Shown here piece after piece: positions 16,446 to 25,627 of a stretch of DNA of 32,106 nt. Made by a program: the position numbers and the translations under genes. Below the pieces are notes generated by a model that saw only the letters and a program-made list of their open reading frames with translations, was not told the DNA's origin and ran no database searches. How positions within the stretch are numbered: the first letter of the stretch is position 1; each line of letters opens with the position of its first letter. This DNA comes from Blastococcus saxobsidens (lineage in GTDB: Bacteria > Actinomycetota > Actinomycetes > Mycobacteriales > Geodermatophilaceae), in NCBI RefSeq assembly GCF_002938435.1, contig NZ_POQT01000044.1, positions 1 through 32,106 of the forward strand, in the 5' to 3' direction.

Positions 16446-17405
16446 TCAGTCGACGCCGGCGTAGCTGTGCAGACCGGTGGAGACCAGGTTGACGAACGTC
16501 AGGTTGAAGATCATGACGGCGAGGCCGACGACGTTCACCCAGGCCGCCGGGCGCCCGCGCCAGCCCGCGGTCGTGCGGGCGTGCAGGTAGGCGGCGTAGA
16601 CCACCCAGGCGACGAACGACCACGTCTCCTTCGGGTCCCAGCCCCAGAACCGGCCCCAGGCCGCCTCGGCCCAGACCGCACCGGCGATGACCGCGAACGT
16701 CCAGATCGGGAAGCCGAAGACGGCGGTCCGGTGCGCGAGCCGGTCGAGAACCTCGGCCGCGGGCAGCCGGGCGACGAAGCCCGCCCCCGAATCGGCGCCC
16801 GGCCGCGAGCGCACCAGGTAGAGCACGCTGGCGATGCCGCTGACCATGAAGATGCCGAAGCCGAGGATCGCGGCGGTGACGTGGATGGCCAGCCAGTAGG
16901 ACCGCAGCGCGGCGACCACCGGCGCGGCCTCGGTGTACAGGCCCAGCCCGATGGCCACGAGCGAGAGCACCACCGGCCCGAGCACGAAGACGCCGATGTG
17001 CCGCAGGTTCGGGGTGCGCAGCGCCAGGCCCGTGTAGGCCACGACGGCGACCAGCACGACGGCCGTCGAGAACTCGTACATGTTGCCCCAGGGCAGCCGG
17101 TCCGTCGCCATGCCGCGGGTGACCAGGACCCCGGTGTGGGCCAGCGCGCCGAGCGCCGTCACGCCGATCGCCACCGCACCCCAGCGGTTGCCGCGCTCGG
17201 TGCCACCGGTCCGCTGCGGCGCCGTCGGCCGCGCGTCCTCCACCAGGACGCCGCCGGAGGACGCGGCGCCGACCAGCTCGCGGGCGCGCTCGGTCCGCCG
17301 CCCGAACGCCAGCTGCGCGCAGAACGCGACCAGGGCGACCGAGTACAGCGCAACGCTCACGGAGAAGAGGCTGTCCGACAGCTCGGCCAGCGCGGGGTCA
17401 GTCAC
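16446..17405 (-). CDS. ccsB: Cytochrome c biogenesis protein CcsB (ResC)
   Basis: Membrane component of the System II (CcsBA/ResBC) haem exporter and cytochrome c synthetase. The 319-residue protein has about eight transmembrane helices. The tryptophan-rich haem-handling signature is WGRFWGWDPKETWSF near residue 255, and conserved histidines include those of LAHTGV, AIHVTAA and AYLHART. The start is GTG 17405 with GGAGG 9 bases upstream, overlapping the resB end by 8 bases. Together with resB it would ligate haem to CXXCH apoproteins on the outer membrane face. Confidence 0.95.
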   Translation of the reverse strand: MTDPALAELSDSLFSVSVALYSVALVAFCAQLAFGRRTERARELVGAASSGGVLVEDARPTAPQRTGGTERGNRWGAVAIGVTALGALAHTGVLVTRGMATDRLPWGNMYEFSTAVVLVAVVAYTGLALRTPNLRHIGVFVLGPVVLSLVAIGLGLYTEAAPVVAALRSYWLAIHVTAAILGFGIFMVSGIASVLYLVRSRPGADSGAGFVARLPAAEVLDRLAHRTAVFGFPIWTFAVIAGAVWAEAAWGRFWGWDPKETWSFVAWVVYAAYLHARTTAGWRGRPAAWVNVVGLAVMIFNLTFVNLVSTGLHSYAGVD

Positions 17406-19023
17406 GGGAGGGGACCTCCGGGTAGGTTGCGGTGCGGGACGCCGCCGTGGCGAGAGCGTCCTGCAGGTCGTCGGTCAGCGCGGTGAACCGCGGCCGGCTC
17501 TCACCACCGCCCCGGGTGAGCGAGGCGATCGAGAGCACGGTACCTCCGCCGGCGGCGGCGGGCTCCGCCCGGGCGAAGACCCGCTCCCGGCGCAGGAGCA
17601 GCAGTCCGAGGAGCCCGGCCAGCAGCGCGATCGAGGCGCCGAGCACCCAGAGCTGGCCCGGGTCGTGCGAGTACTGCATGGCCGCGAACTCCTTGTACCC
17701 GGTGAAGGTCACCCGGGTTCCGTCGGGCAGGTCCAGCGACTCCCCCACCGACAGGTTCGCCGCGCCGACCTCGGTCAACCGGCCGCGCTCGATCTGGCTG
17801 GCGTCGAGCGAGTAGACCGACTGCGGCAGGCCGGAGTCCAGGCCCAGGTAGCCCTGGTAGGCGAAGATCGCCACCTGCGGGGCCAGGGGCCGGGGGTCGA
17901 CCGAGGTGAGCAGGCCGCCCTGCATCAGGCCGGTGGGGGCGAAGAAGCCCTCGAGGGCCAGCTGCTCCTCCTGCCCGGCCCCCAGGTCGGGCAGCTTGAG
18001 CGCGCCCTCGCTGGCCAGCGTCTGCTGGTCGGTCGGCAGGAACGGCGCCGAGACGTCGGTGAAGGCGGTGCCGTCGGGCAGCGTCACGGTGAACGTCGGG
18101 CTGAACCCGTGCCCGGTGACGTAGACCCGGTCGCCGTCGATCCGCAGCGGATCGTTGACGCCGATCGTCCTCGCGCGGTCCTCGCCGGCGGGCTCCCCGT
18201 ACCGGATGTCGGCGGTGAACGAGGCAGCGGTGAGGTCCTCCTCGTACTCGGCCCGGAACTGGTCGAGGTCCACGCACAGGGAGTTCAGGTCGGCGCTGTC
18301 GACCAGCGGCCCGGCGGAGTAGGTGTCGTACTGCTGGAAGGTGTTGCAGAAGCCCTGGCCCTCGGTGACCAGGATGCTGCCCTCGTAGCCCCAGAGCTTC
18401 CCGCCGGCCAGGCCCAGCAGGAGCGCCAGCAGGGAGAGGTGGAACAGCAGGTTCCCCGTCTCCTTGAGGTAGCCCTTCTCGGCCGACAGCTCGGGCCCGT
18501 GGGCGGTCTCCCGGCGGACGACGCGGAACCGCCGCACCCGCAGCTCCTCCTCGACCGCGTCGAGCGCGGCGCCGGGCGCCAGCGCGCTGTCCAGCCGGCC
18601 GGAGTCGGGCAGCCGCAGCAGGTTGCGCGGCGCGGGCGGCGGCGGCGTGCGCAGCGCGCGGGCGTGCTCCATGGCCCGCGGGACGACGCAGCCGATCAGC
18701 GAGATGAACAGCAGCAGGTACACCGCGGCGAACCACGGCGAGCTGAAGACGTCGAACAGGTACAGCCGGTCCAGCACCGGGGCGAGGTCGGGGTTCTCCT
18801 CGAAGTACCGGTTGACGCTGGTGCGCGACAGCGAGCGCTGCGGCAGCAGCGAGCCGGGCACGGCGGCCAGCGCCAGCAGGAACAGCAGGATGATCGCCGT
18901 CCGCATGGCGGTGAGCCGGCGCCACCAGCGGAGCAGCACGGCCCCGGCCCGGCGGCCGGCCGACGACGGCGGCGAGGGGGGCGGGGTCGCGGCCGACGGC
19001 CGCGGCGGGGCGACGGTGCTCAC
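17398..19023 (-). CDS. resB: Cytochrome c biogenesis protein ResB
   Basis: ResB-family partner of CcsB in System II haem ligation. The 541-residue protein has an N-terminal Pro-rich cytoplasmic segment and three transmembrane helices early (about 40-60, 95-117 and 190-210). A large extracytoplasmic domain follows (about 215-450) with two cysteines (GFCNTF and SLCVDL), then a last helix near 460-485 and a cytoplasmic tail. The start is GTG 19023; the ribosome site is weak. The 76-base gap upstream to ccdA is filled with a CGAG/GCGC-rich repeat-like sequence. The preceding genes deliver reductant (CcdA, ResA) for the same process. Confidence 0.94.
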   Translation of the reverse strand: MSTVAPPRPSAATPPPSPPSSAGRRAGAVLLRWWRRLTAMRTAIILLFLLALAAVPGSLLPQRSLSRTSVNRYFEENPDLAPVLDRLYLFDVFSSPWFAAVYLLLFISLIGCVVPRAMEHARALRTPPPPAPRNLLRLPDSGRLDSALAPGAALDAVEEELRVRRFRVVRRETAHGPELSAEKGYLKETGNLLFHLSLLALLLGLAGGKLWGYEGSILVTEGQGFCNTFQQYDTYSAGPLVDSADLNSLCVDLDQFRAEYEEDLTAASFTADIRYGEPAGEDRARTIGVNDPLRIDGDRVYVTGHGFSPTFTVTLPDGTAFTDVSAPFLPTDQQTLASEGALKLPDLGAGQEEQLALEGFFAPTGLMQGGLLTSVDPRPLAPQVAIFAYQGYLGLDSGLPQSVYSLDASQIERGRLTEVGAANLSVGESLDLPDGTRVTFTGYKEFAAMQYSHDPGQLWVLGASIALLAGLLGLLLLRRERVFARAEPAAAGGGTVLSIASLTRGGGESRPRFTALTDDLQDALATAASRTATYPEVPSRD

Positions 19024-19099
19024 GATCTCATCAGCTCGCTCCCGCGCGCCGCTGCGCTCCTCGCTCGTCCCTCGCTGCGGTGCTCACGCCGCTGTCCGC
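19024..19099. repeat. Low-complexity GCTCG/CCTCG-rich intergenic element
   Basis: The only sizeable gap in the resA-ccsB block is built of recurring GCTCGCTC, GCGCTCCTCGC and CCTCGCTGC units. On the minus strand it reads as GCAGCGAGG, GACGAGCGAGG and AGCGCAGCGG. Such GAGCGA-type intergenic repeats are frequent in actinomycete genomes. I see no other copy in this window. It could fold extensively and weaken read-through from ccdA into resB. Confidence 0.45.
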
Positions 19100-19918
19100 T
19101 CACAGCGAGGTCTCCGCGAACCCGGTCGCGGCCAGCCACGAGCGCAGCCAGCCCATCATCTCGGTCCAGGCACCGGTGACCAGCAGCAGGCCGACGACGA
19201 CCAGGACGACGCCCCCGAAACGGGTGACCGCGCCCGCGTGCCGGCGCAGGAACGTCGTGGCGCCGACGGCCCAGCGGGCGCCGAGGGCAACCAGCACGAA
19301 CGGCACCCCGAGCCCGAGGCAGTACGCCAGGCCCAGCAGCGCGCCACGTCCGGCGGTCGCCTCGGCGAAGGCCAGGTTCTGGACGGCGGCGAGCGTGGGA
19401 CCCATGCACGGCGTCCACCCGAGCCCGAACACGACGCCGAGCAACGGCGCCCCGGCCAGCCCGACCGCCGGGCGCGCGGACAGCCGCTTGGTCCGCTGCA
19501 GCCACGGGACCCGGCCGAGGAACGCCAGCCCGACGAGGACGGTGACGACGCCCATCACCCGGGTGATGAGCTCGTTGTGCACCAGCAGCAACCGCCCCAG
19601 CCCGCCGAAGGCACTGCTGATGGCGACGAAGACCACGGTGAAGCCGAGCACGAAGAGGACGGCTCCGAGCACCATGCGTCCCCGGGGTGGGCGCTCGTCG
19701 GTCGTGGGCAGGACGGCCGTGGTGCCGCTCTCCCCGACCGGCGCCGGGACGGTGGTGCGCGCCCCGCTGCCGACCAGTCCGGTGACGTAGGACAGGTAGC
19801 CCGGGACCAGCGGCAGGACGCACGGCGAGGCGAAGCTGATCAGCCCGACCAGCGCGGCCACCGCCGCGGCCACCAGCAGCGGCCCGTCGGTGACCAGCTC
19901 GGCGAATGCCTCCCCCAC
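19100..19918 (-). CDS. ccdA: Cytochrome c biogenesis protein CcdA
   Basis: Six-helix membrane protein that passes electrons from cytoplasmic thioredoxin to ResA outside the membrane. The two redox cysteines are in [19 protein letters not shown] (helix 1, near residue 32) and [14 protein letters not shown] (helix 4, near residue 170). It has 272 residues from GTG 19918, which follows the resA stop by 2 bases and has an AGAGG 7 bases upstream inside resA. The longer open frame upstream is only the antisense frame of resA. A Pro/Thr-rich cytoplasmic loop of about 35 residues separates helices 1 and 2. Confidence 0.95.
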   Translation of the reverse strand: MGEAFAELVTDGPLLVAAAVAALVGLISFASPCVLPLVPGYLSYVTGLVGSGARTTVPAPVGESGTTAVLPTTDERPPRGRMVLGAVLFVLGFTVVFVAISSAFGGLGRLLLVHNELITRVMGVVTVLVGLAFLGRVPWLQRTKRLSARPAVGLAGAPLLGVVFGLGWTPCMGPTLAAVQNLAFAEATAGRGALLGLAYCLGLGVPFVLVALGARWAVGATTFLRRHAGAVTRFGGVVLVVVGLLLVTGAWTEMMGWLRSWLAATGFAETSL

Positions 19919-19920
19919 GG

Positions 19921-20502
19921 TCAGACCTCTTCCGCCAGCACCCGGTCCAGCACGGCGCGCAGGTTCTCCTCGCTCACCGCACCGGTGTACACCGCGGCGA
20001 CCCGGCCCTGCCTGTCCAGGACGATCGTCGAGGGGATCGCCGTAGCGGGGTAGTCCCGGAAGGCGAGCGCCACCTCCCCGCGGGGGTCGTACACCGAGGG
20101 GAACTCGATGCCGAACCGGTCGACGAAGGCCACCGCGAACTGCTCGCTGGTCTCCTTCACGTTGATGCCGAGGAACTGCACACCTTCGACGCGCACGTCG
20201 GCGTAGACCTCCTGGAACTCCGGCGTCTCCACCCGGCAGGGCGGGCACCAGGAACCCCAGAAGTTGAGGACGGCGACGTCGCCCACCAGCTCCACCGACG
20301 AGAACGACTCCCCGCCGCCCCCCAGCAGCGTGCCGGAGAACTCCGGGGCGGCGGCCCGCTCGACCGGGGGGATCACCTCACCGGAGGGGGTGGCCTCGAC
20401 GAAGCGGAACTCGCCGCCGTTGTTGACGTCGACCTGGTCGGCCCCGGTGGAACACCCCGAGACCAGCGCTGCAGCGAGGAGCGCCACCATGACGTGCCTC
20501 AT
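19921..20502 (-). CDS. resA: TlpA/ResA-type thiol-disulfide oxidoreductase lipoprotein
   Basis: Extracytoplasmic thioredoxin-like protein that keeps apocytochrome c cysteines reduced for haem ligation. The N-terminus is a lipoprotein signal: a hydrophobic stretch ending in the lipobox LVSGC, with lipidation at C18. The redox motif WCPPC is near residue 86 ([12 protein letters not shown]), and the cis-proline loop is [11 protein letters not shown]. It has 193 residues. ATG 20502 overlaps the phosphatase stop as ATGA. Reductant is expected from CcdA, encoded immediately downstream. Confidence 0.93.
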   Translation of the reverse strand: MRHVMVALLAAALVSGCSTGADQVDVNNGGEFRFVEATPSGEVIPPVERAAAPEFSGTLLGGGGESFSSVELVGDVAVLNFWGSWCPPCRVETPEFQEVYADVRVEGVQFLGINVKETSEQFAVAFVDRFGIEFPSVYDPRGEVALAFRDYPATAIPSTIVLDRQGRVAAVYTGAVSEENLRAVLDRVLAEEV

Positions 20503-21137
20503 GCGCCCGGCACCGCGTCGGGGTCGGTGGCGCCGGCGGGCTCGGCGTAGCTCACGCCGCGCAGCCGGTCGCCGTCGTAGGTGACCGACGTGACGCTCGC
20601 GAGCGCGCACTCCCGGCGCCGCGGGTCGTGCGCGTAGCGACGGCCCTCGACGTGCAGCCGGGTGGTCCAGATCGGCAGCTGGTGGCTGACCAGCACCGCC
20701 TCGTGCCCGCGGGCGGCCTCGCGCGCGGCCTCGACGGCGGCCAGCATCCGCGTGGCGATCTCCACGTAGGGCTCACCCCACGACGGCCGGAACGGGTTGC
20801 GCAGCTTCCACCAGTTGCCGGGCGCGCGGAAGACGCCGGTACCTCCGGCCACGGCCATGCCCTCGAAGGCGTTGCCGGCCTCGATCAGCCGGTCGTCGAG
20901 GGTGACGGGCAGCCCGGTGGCGTCGGCCAGGGGCTGCGCCGTCTGCCGCGCACGCTCCAGCGGGCTGGAGACGAGGTGGGTGACGTCCCGGCCGGTGAAC
21001 CACTCCGCCGCCGCGAGGGCCATCGCCTCGCCGGTGGTGGACAGCCGGAACCCCGGCATCCGGCCGTAGAGCACGCCCCCGGGGTTGTCCACCTCGCCGT
21101 GCCGCAGGAGGTGGACGACGGTCGTCTCCCCGGTCAC
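20499..21137 (-). CDS. Histidine phosphatase (phosphoglycerate mutase-like) family protein
   Basis: Branch of the phosphoglycerate-mutase/acid phosphatase superfamily. The phospho-histidine motif is [12 protein letters not shown] (RHG at residues 12-14); the second catalytic histidine is in [10 protein letters not shown] near residue 150. It is 212 residues. The start is GTG 21137, overlapping the hemL stop by 4 bases (GTGA). Members of this group lie between hemL and resA in many actinobacteria, so a role in haem or cytochrome assembly is possible, but the substrate is unknown. Confidence 0.88.
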   Translation of the reverse strand: MTGETTVVHLLRHGEVDNPGGVLYGRMPGFRLSTTGEAMALAAAEWFTGRDVTHLVSSPLERARQTAQPLADATGLPVTLDDRLIEAGNAFEGMAVAGGTGVFRAPGNWWKLRNPFRPSWGEPYVEIATRMLAAVEAAREAARGHEAVLVSHQLPIWTTRLHVEGRRYAHDPRRRECALASVTSVTYDGDRLRGVSYAEPAGATDPDAVPGA

Positions 21138-22507
21138 GTGCTCACCTCGGACAGGTCCTGGTCGGCGGGACGGCCGTCGCCGGGTGCCGCGGCCGCGGCG
21201 CGAGCGGCGGCCGGGAGGGCCTCCAGCACGCGGTCGAGGGCCTCACCGGCCAGCGCGGCGTTGACGAACCAGGACTCGAACGCCGACGGCGGCAGGTAGA
21301 CGCCGCGGGCCAGCAGGGCGTGGAAGAAGGCGGTGTAGCGGGTGACGTCCTGCGTCCTCGCGTCCTCGTAGTCGCGCACCTGGCGCTCGTCGGGCACGAA
21401 GAAGATGGAGAACATGCTGCCCGCCTGCTGCACCCGGTGCGGCACGCCGGCGGCGAACAGCGCGGCGCTGGCCGCACCCCGCAGCAGGGCCGACACCTCG
21501 TCGCAGCGGGCGTAGACCTCGTCGGTGCAGTGGCGGAGCGTGGCCAGGCCGGCGGCCACGGCCACGGGGTTCCCCGACAGCGTGCCGGCCTGGTAGACCG
21601 GCCCGCTCGGCGCCAGGTGGGCCATCAGGTCCGCGCGACCGCCGAACGCGGCGGCCGGCAGCCCGCCGCCCATGACCTTGCCGAAGGTGAACAGGTCGGC
21701 GTCGACCGGGTCCAGGCCGTACCAGCCCGACCGCGACACCCGGAACCCCGTCATGACCTCGTCGAGGATCAGCAGCGCCCCGTGCGCGGCCGTGATCCGG
21801 CGCAGCTCGGCGTTGAAGCCGCCCAGCGGTGGGACGACGCCCATGTTGCCGGCGGCGGCCTCGCTGATGACCGCGGCGATCCGGCCGCCGTGCTCGGCGA
21901 AGACCGCCTCGACGGCGGCGACGTCGTTGTAAGGCAGCACGATCGTGTCGGCGGCGGCGCCGGTGGTGACCCCGGGGGTGTCGGGCAGCCCCAGGGTGGC
22001 GACGCCGGAGCCCGCCGAGGCGAGCAGCGCGTCGACGTGGCCGTGGTAGTGGCCGGCGAACTTGACCAGCAGCGGCCGTCCGGTGGCGCCGCGGGCCAGC
22101 CGGACCGCCGAGAGCACGGCCTCGGTGCCGGAGTTGACCAGCCGCACGCGCTCGACCGGGGCCATGCGGGCGCGGATCTCCTCGGCCAGGTCGAGCTCGC
22201 CCTCGGTCGGGGCGCCGAAGGAGAACCCGCGCCGCGCAGCGGCGGTCACCGCCTCGACCACGGCGGGGTGGGCGTGCCCCAGGATCATCGGCCCCCAGGA
22301 GCTGACCAGGTCCACGTACCGGCGGCCGTCGGCGTCGGTGATCCAGGGACCCGAGCCCTCGGCCATGAAGCGCGGGGTGCCGCCGACGGCGCGGAACGCG
22401 CGCACCGGGGAGTTCACCCCGCCGGGGGTGATCTCCTGACCGCGGGCGAAGAGGCCGGCCGACACCGGGGCCTCGTAGGGATACGTCGAGCTGTCCGGCG
22501 AGGTCAC
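21134..22507 (-). CDS. hemL: Glutamate-1-semialdehyde 2,1-aminomutase
   Basis: PLP enzyme that converts glutamate-1-semialdehyde (product of HemA) to 5-aminolaevulinate. The 457-residue protein shows [10 protein letters not shown] at the N-terminus, [39 protein letters not shown], and the PLP lysine in [13 protein letters not shown] near residue 280. GTG 22507 overlaps the upstream gene's stop as GTGA. The open frame upstream of GTG 22507 is antisense sequence of the preceding gene. With HemA it forms the C5 pathway to ALA; both are in this same gene run. Confidence 0.96.
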   Translation of the reverse strand: MTSPDSSTYPYEAPVSAGLFARGQEITPGGVNSPVRAFRAVGGTPRFMAEGSGPWITDADGRRYVDLVSSWGPMILGHAHPAVVEAVTAAARRGFSFGAPTEGELDLAEEIRARMAPVERVRLVNSGTEAVLSAVRLARGATGRPLLVKFAGHYHGHVDALLASAGSGVATLGLPDTPGVTTGAAADTIVLPYNDVAAVEAVFAEHGGRIAAVISEAAAGNMGVVPPLGGFNAELRRITAAHGALLILDEVMTGFRVSRSGWYGLDPVDADLFTFGKVMGGGLPAAAFGGRADLMAHLAPSGPVYQAGTLSGNPVAVAAGLATLRHCTDEVYARCDEVSALLRGAASAALFAAGVPHRVQQAGSMFSIFFVPDERQVRDYEDARTQDVTRYTAFFHALLARGVYLPPSAFESWFVNAALAGEALDRVLEALPAAARAAAAAPGDGRPADQDLSEVST

Positions 22508-22977
22508 GGTTCCAGTGTCCCCTGCGGATCGAGGAGGGCGGCGCGGAGGGCGGCGGGATCCCGTGTGGGAACCAGCACGGTCCGCCCGTCGGCGAGCTTC
22601 AGCGGCAGGCCGGTGCGGCCGCGCGGCAGCGACCAGCCGCCGCCGAGCACCGGCGCGCCGGCGTCGGCACCGGAGTCCACCGAACGCAGGTGGTCGGCGT
22701 CGATGTCGGCCAGCGGCACCCGCTCCCGCCCCACGACCAGCGCGCCGTCGTCCCCGATCCCCTGGACGCGCAGGGTCCACAGCCGGCGGGCCGACAGCGT
22801 GCTGGCGCCGACGACACCGAGGACCGACACCACGGCCACCAGCCACAGCAGCGGCGGGACGTCGGGGCCGGGCAGCGCGACGTCGACGAGGAGGAAGAGC
22901 GCGAGGGCCCCGGCCACCGTCCAGAACGGCGTCCAGGAGCCCCCGGGCTCGACGTACTCCTCCGCCGGCGCGGTCAT
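22504..22977 (-). CDS. Two-helix membrane protein with PH-like domain (DUF3093-like)
   Basis: A 157-residue protein with two transmembrane helices (about 18-37 and 42-60). A soluble C-terminal half of beta-strand character follows ([47 protein letters not shown]). The pattern resembles DUF3093/bacterial PH-like proteins; this is a weak family call from memory. It is locked into the haem operon: 4 bases after hemB and overlapping hemL by 4 bases (GTGA). Its role in haem synthesis, if any, is unknown. Confidence 0.7.
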   Translation of the reverse strand: MTAPAEEYVEPGGSWTPFWTVAGALALFLLVDVALPGPDVPPLLWLVAVVSVLGVVGASTLSARRLWTLRVQGIGDDGALVVGRERVPLADIDADHLRSVDSGADAGAPVLGGGWSLPRGRTGLPLKLADGRTVLVPTRDPAALRAALLDPQGTLEP

Positions 22978-22981
22978 CGGC

Positions 22982-23977
22982 TCAGCCGCGGGTGAGCAGG
23001 CGGGCGGCCTCGACCGCCCAGTAGGTGAGCACCTGCCCGGCGCCGGCCCGCCGGATGGCGGTCAGGGTCTCCAGGATCGCGCGTTCCCGGTCGATCCAGC
23101 CGTTGGCGGCGGCCGCCTCGACCATCGCGTACTCACCGCTCACCTGGTAGGCGCTCACCGGCACCTGCACCGCGTCGGCGACCGCGCGCACGATGTCCAG
23201 GTAGGGCAGGGCGGGCTTGACCATGACCGCGTCGGCGCCCTCGGCGAGGTCCTGCGCGACCTCCCGCAGCGCCTCGTCGGCGTTCGGCGGGTCCATCTGG
23301 TAGGTCGAGCGGTCACCGAACTGCGGCGCCCCCTCGGCGGCTTCCCGGAACGGCCCGTAGAAGCCGGAGGCGTACTTCGCCGCGTAGGCGAGGATCGGCA
23401 CCTCGGTGAACGCGGCGCTGTCCAGCCCGGCCCGGATCGCCGCCACCTGGCCGTCCATCATCCCGCTGGGCGCCACCAGGTGGGCGCCCGCCTGCGCCTG
23501 CGCGATCGCCACCGCGGCGTACCGGTCCAGCGTCGGGTCGTTGTCCACGACGCCGGCGGGGGTGACCACGCCGCAGTGCCCGTGATCGGTGTACTCGCAC
23601 AGGCAGAGGTCGGCCATGAGCACCAGCTCGTCGCCGAGGTCGGCGCGCAGGTTCTGCAGCGCCACGTTGACCACGCCGTCGGCGGCGTCGGCCTGCGACC
23701 CGACCGGGTCCTTGTCCGACGGGACGCCGAAGAGCATCAGCCCGCCGATGCCGGCCTCCGCCGCCTCCGCGGCGGCCTGCCGGAGCGAGTCGTGGGTGTG
23801 CTGGACGACGCCGGGCATCGAGCCGATGGCGACCGGCGAGTCGATGCCCTGCTTCACGAAGACCGGCAGCACCAGGTCGGCCGGGGCCACCCGGGTCTGG
23901 GCGGTCAGCCGCCGGAGCGCGGGCGTCGACCGCAGCCGCCGCCCGCGCGCGAACCCGGGACTCGCGCCAGCACTCAC
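22982..23977 (-). CDS. hemB: Delta-aminolaevulinic acid dehydratase (porphobilinogen synthase)
   Basis: Condenses two 5-aminolaevulinate molecules to porphobilinogen. The 331-residue protein carries the zinc-binding cysteines DLCLCEYTDHGHCG (near 123-136), so it is the Zn-dependent type. The active-site lysines are in ILAYAAKYASGFYGPFR (about 202) and DAVMVKPALPYLDIV (about 254). The start GTG 23977 overlaps the hemD stop as GTGA. Genes on both sides are overlapping or nearly so. Confidence 0.97.
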   Translation of the reverse strand: MSAGASPGFARGRRLRSTPALRRLTAQTRVAPADLVLPVFVKQGIDSPVAIGSMPGVVQHTHDSLRQAAAEAAEAGIGGLMLFGVPSDKDPVGSQADAADGVVNVALQNLRADLGDELVLMADLCLCEYTDHGHCGVVTPAGVVDNDPTLDRYAAVAIAQAQAGAHLVAPSGMMDGQVAAIRAGLDSAAFTEVPILAYAAKYASGFYGPFREAAEGAPQFGDRSTYQMDPPNADEALREVAQDLAEGADAVMVKPALPYLDIVRAVADAVQVPVSAYQVSGEYAMVEAAAANGWIDRERAILETLTAIRRAGAGQVLTYWAVEAARLLTRG

Positions 23978-25518
23978 CTGCCCTCGCCGTCCTCCGCCTC
24001 GCGCAGCGACAGGGCGTACTCGGCCAGCGCGTCGACCAGGGGCGCCACGGCCGCGGTCTCCGGCTGCACGTCCACGCGCAGGCCGAACTCCTGGGCGCTG
24101 GCCGCGGTGGCGGGGCCGATGACCGCGACGACAGTCTTCGCGTGCGGCTTGCCCGCGATGCCGACCAGGTTGCGCACCGTGCTCGAGGAGGTGAAGCAGA
24201 CGGCGTCGAAGCCGCCGCCCTTGATCGCCTCGCGCACCGACGCGGCCGGCGGCGCCGCCCGGACGGTGCGGTAGGCGGTGACGTCGTCGATCTCCCAGCC
24301 GCGCTCGACCAGCCCGGCGGCGAGGGTCTCGGTGGCGATGTCGGCCCGCGGCAGCAGCACCCGGTTGATCGGGTCCAGCACGTCGTCGTACTCCGGGAAG
24401 TCGGCGAGCAGGCCGTGGCTGGACTGCTCACCGGTGGGCACGAGCTCGGGCACGATGCCGAAGTCGCGGACGGCCTGGGCGGTCTGCTCGCCCACGCAGG
24501 CCACCTTGACGCCGGCGAAGGCGCGGGCGTCCAGGCCCAGCTCGACGAACTTCTCGCGGACCGCCTTCACCGCGTTGACCGAGGTGAACACGATCCAGCC
24601 GTAGCGCCCGGTGACCAGACCCTTGATCGCACGGTCCATCTGGGCCGGGCTGCGCGGCGGCTCGACGGCGATGGTCGGCACCTCGACGGGCACGGCGCCG
24701 TAGGCGCGCAGCCGGTCGCTCATCTCGCCGGCCTGGTCCTTGGTGCGCGGCACGAGCACCCGCCAGCCGAACAGCGGGCGGCTCTCCCACCAGGACATGC
24801 GGGCGCGCTTGTCGACGATCGAGCCGATGGTGGCCACGACGTGGCCGCTGAGCGGGTCCAGCCCGGCGGTCTTCTCGGCCACGGCCGACAGCTTGCCGAC
24901 GACGCTCTTCTGGCCGGTGCCGGAGCCGCCGGTGGTGACGACCACGGGGGTGTTGCCCGACAGGCCGCCCTCGATCAGCCGCGCGGCGGCGTCGGGGAGC
25001 AGCTCGGCGGTGCCCTGCACGACCAGCGTGCCGCCGGTGCCGGAGGCGGCCGCGGCCAGCGCGCCGAGATCGGTGCCGCTGTGCAGGTCGGCGGTCACCG
25101 TGGTGCTGCCCATGGCCACGCCGGCGAAGGCGGGCACGGCGGTGGCGGTGGCGACACCGGGCACCACGTCGAAGGGCACCGAGGTGCGGCCGACGGCGAG
25201 CACCTCCTTGACGACCTCGTCGGAGGTGTAGGGGTCACCGACGACCAGCCGGACGACGACCGAGCCGCTCTTGGCGGCGGCCACCGCGCCCTTGGCGATG
25301 TCGGCCGGCTCGCCGGAGACCGGCGTCAGCTCGGTGCCCGGGTTCGCCGCGCGGACGGCGTCCTGGAGGGCTGCGGCGACATCGGGGTCCACCAGCACCA
25401 CGGCCGCCTCGGCCAGCGCGGCTGACGCGCGGGCGGTGAGCATGCCGGGGTCACCGGGGCCGGCGCCGACGAAGACGACCCGGCCCGACTGGCCTGCGGT
25501 CTTGCGGAAGCGCGTCAT
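23974..25518 (-). CDS. hemD: Fused uroporphyrinogen-III C-methyltransferase-like / uroporphyrinogen-III synthase
   Basis: Two-domain protein of 514 residues. The N-terminal 250 residues have the tetrapyrrole methylase fold (VGAGPGDPGMLTARA, VVRLVVGDPYTSDE, VVPGVATATAVPAFAGVAM). The canonical SUMT motif RLKGGDP reads RLVVGDP here, and the usual HR after the AG(I/V)PLT block is absent, so methyltransferase activity to sirohaem or B12 is doubtful. Residues 265-500 are HemD, which closes hydroxymethylbilane to uroporphyrinogen III (VLVPRTKDQAGEMSDRL, FTSVNAV, FTSSSTVRNL). Fusions of this kind are normal in actinobacteria. ATG 25518 has a strong AGGAG 6 bases upstream. A 109-base gap with two hairpins lies before it. 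Confidence 0.93.
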   Translation of the reverse strand: MTRFRKTAGQSGRVVFVGAGPGDPGMLTARASAALAEAAVVLVDPDVAAALQDAVRAANPGTELTPVSGEPADIAKGAVAAAKSGSVVVRLVVGDPYTSDEVVKEVLAVGRTSVPFDVVPGVATATAVPAFAGVAMGSTTVTADLHSGTDLGALAAAASGTGGTLVVQGTAELLPDAAARLIEGGLSGNTPVVVTTGGSGTGQKSVVGKLSAVAEKTAGLDPLSGHVVATIGSIVDKRARMSWWESRPLFGWRVLVPRTKDQAGEMSDRLRAYGAVPVEVPTIAVEPPRSPAQMDRAIKGLVTGRYGWIVFTSVNAVKAVREKFVELGLDARAFAGVKVACVGEQTAQAVRDFGIVPELVPTGEQSSHGLLADFPEYDDVLDPINRVLLPRADIATETLAAGLVERGWEIDDVTAYRTVRAAPPAASVREAIKGGGFDAVCFTSSSTVRNLVGIAGKPHAKTVVAVIGPATAASAQEFGLRVDVQPETAAVAPLVDALAEYALSLREAEDGEGR

Positions 25519-25536
25519 CGCGTGCTCCTGATCCTG

Positions 25537-25578
25537 GCCCGAGCAACTCGGGCGTCTGTCATGGCCCGGGTCCGGGCC
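25537..25578 (-). other. Two tandem hairpins in the hemC-hemD gap
   Basis: GCCCGAG-CAA-CTCGGGC (25537-25553) and GGCCCGG-GT-CCGGGCC (25563-25578) are adjacent perfect inverted repeats with 7-bp arms. They lie between the hemC stop and the hemD ribosome site, in the only sizeable gap of the rex-hem part of the run. They could attenuate, process or stabilise mRNA. No T-tract follows either. Confidence 0.45.
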
Positions 25579-25627
25579 GTTACGGGGGTCTGTGGGGTGG
25601 TGCGGGGCGCCGACCGCGTCGCCGCGG

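Noticed and set aside
21320..24274. 984-codon open frame opposite hemL and hemB, and similar long frames elsewhere (for example 8504-10501, 12898-14925)
   Set aside because: Long antisense frames are expected in GC-rich DNA. Their translations are Arg/Gly/Ala-rich without motifs and lie over well-identified genes.
25564..25581. CGTAAC on the minus strand near 25576-25581 as a second BldN-type promoter
   Set aside because: Sixteen bases downstream the sequence is ATGACA, not CGTTGA. Only one hexamer matches.
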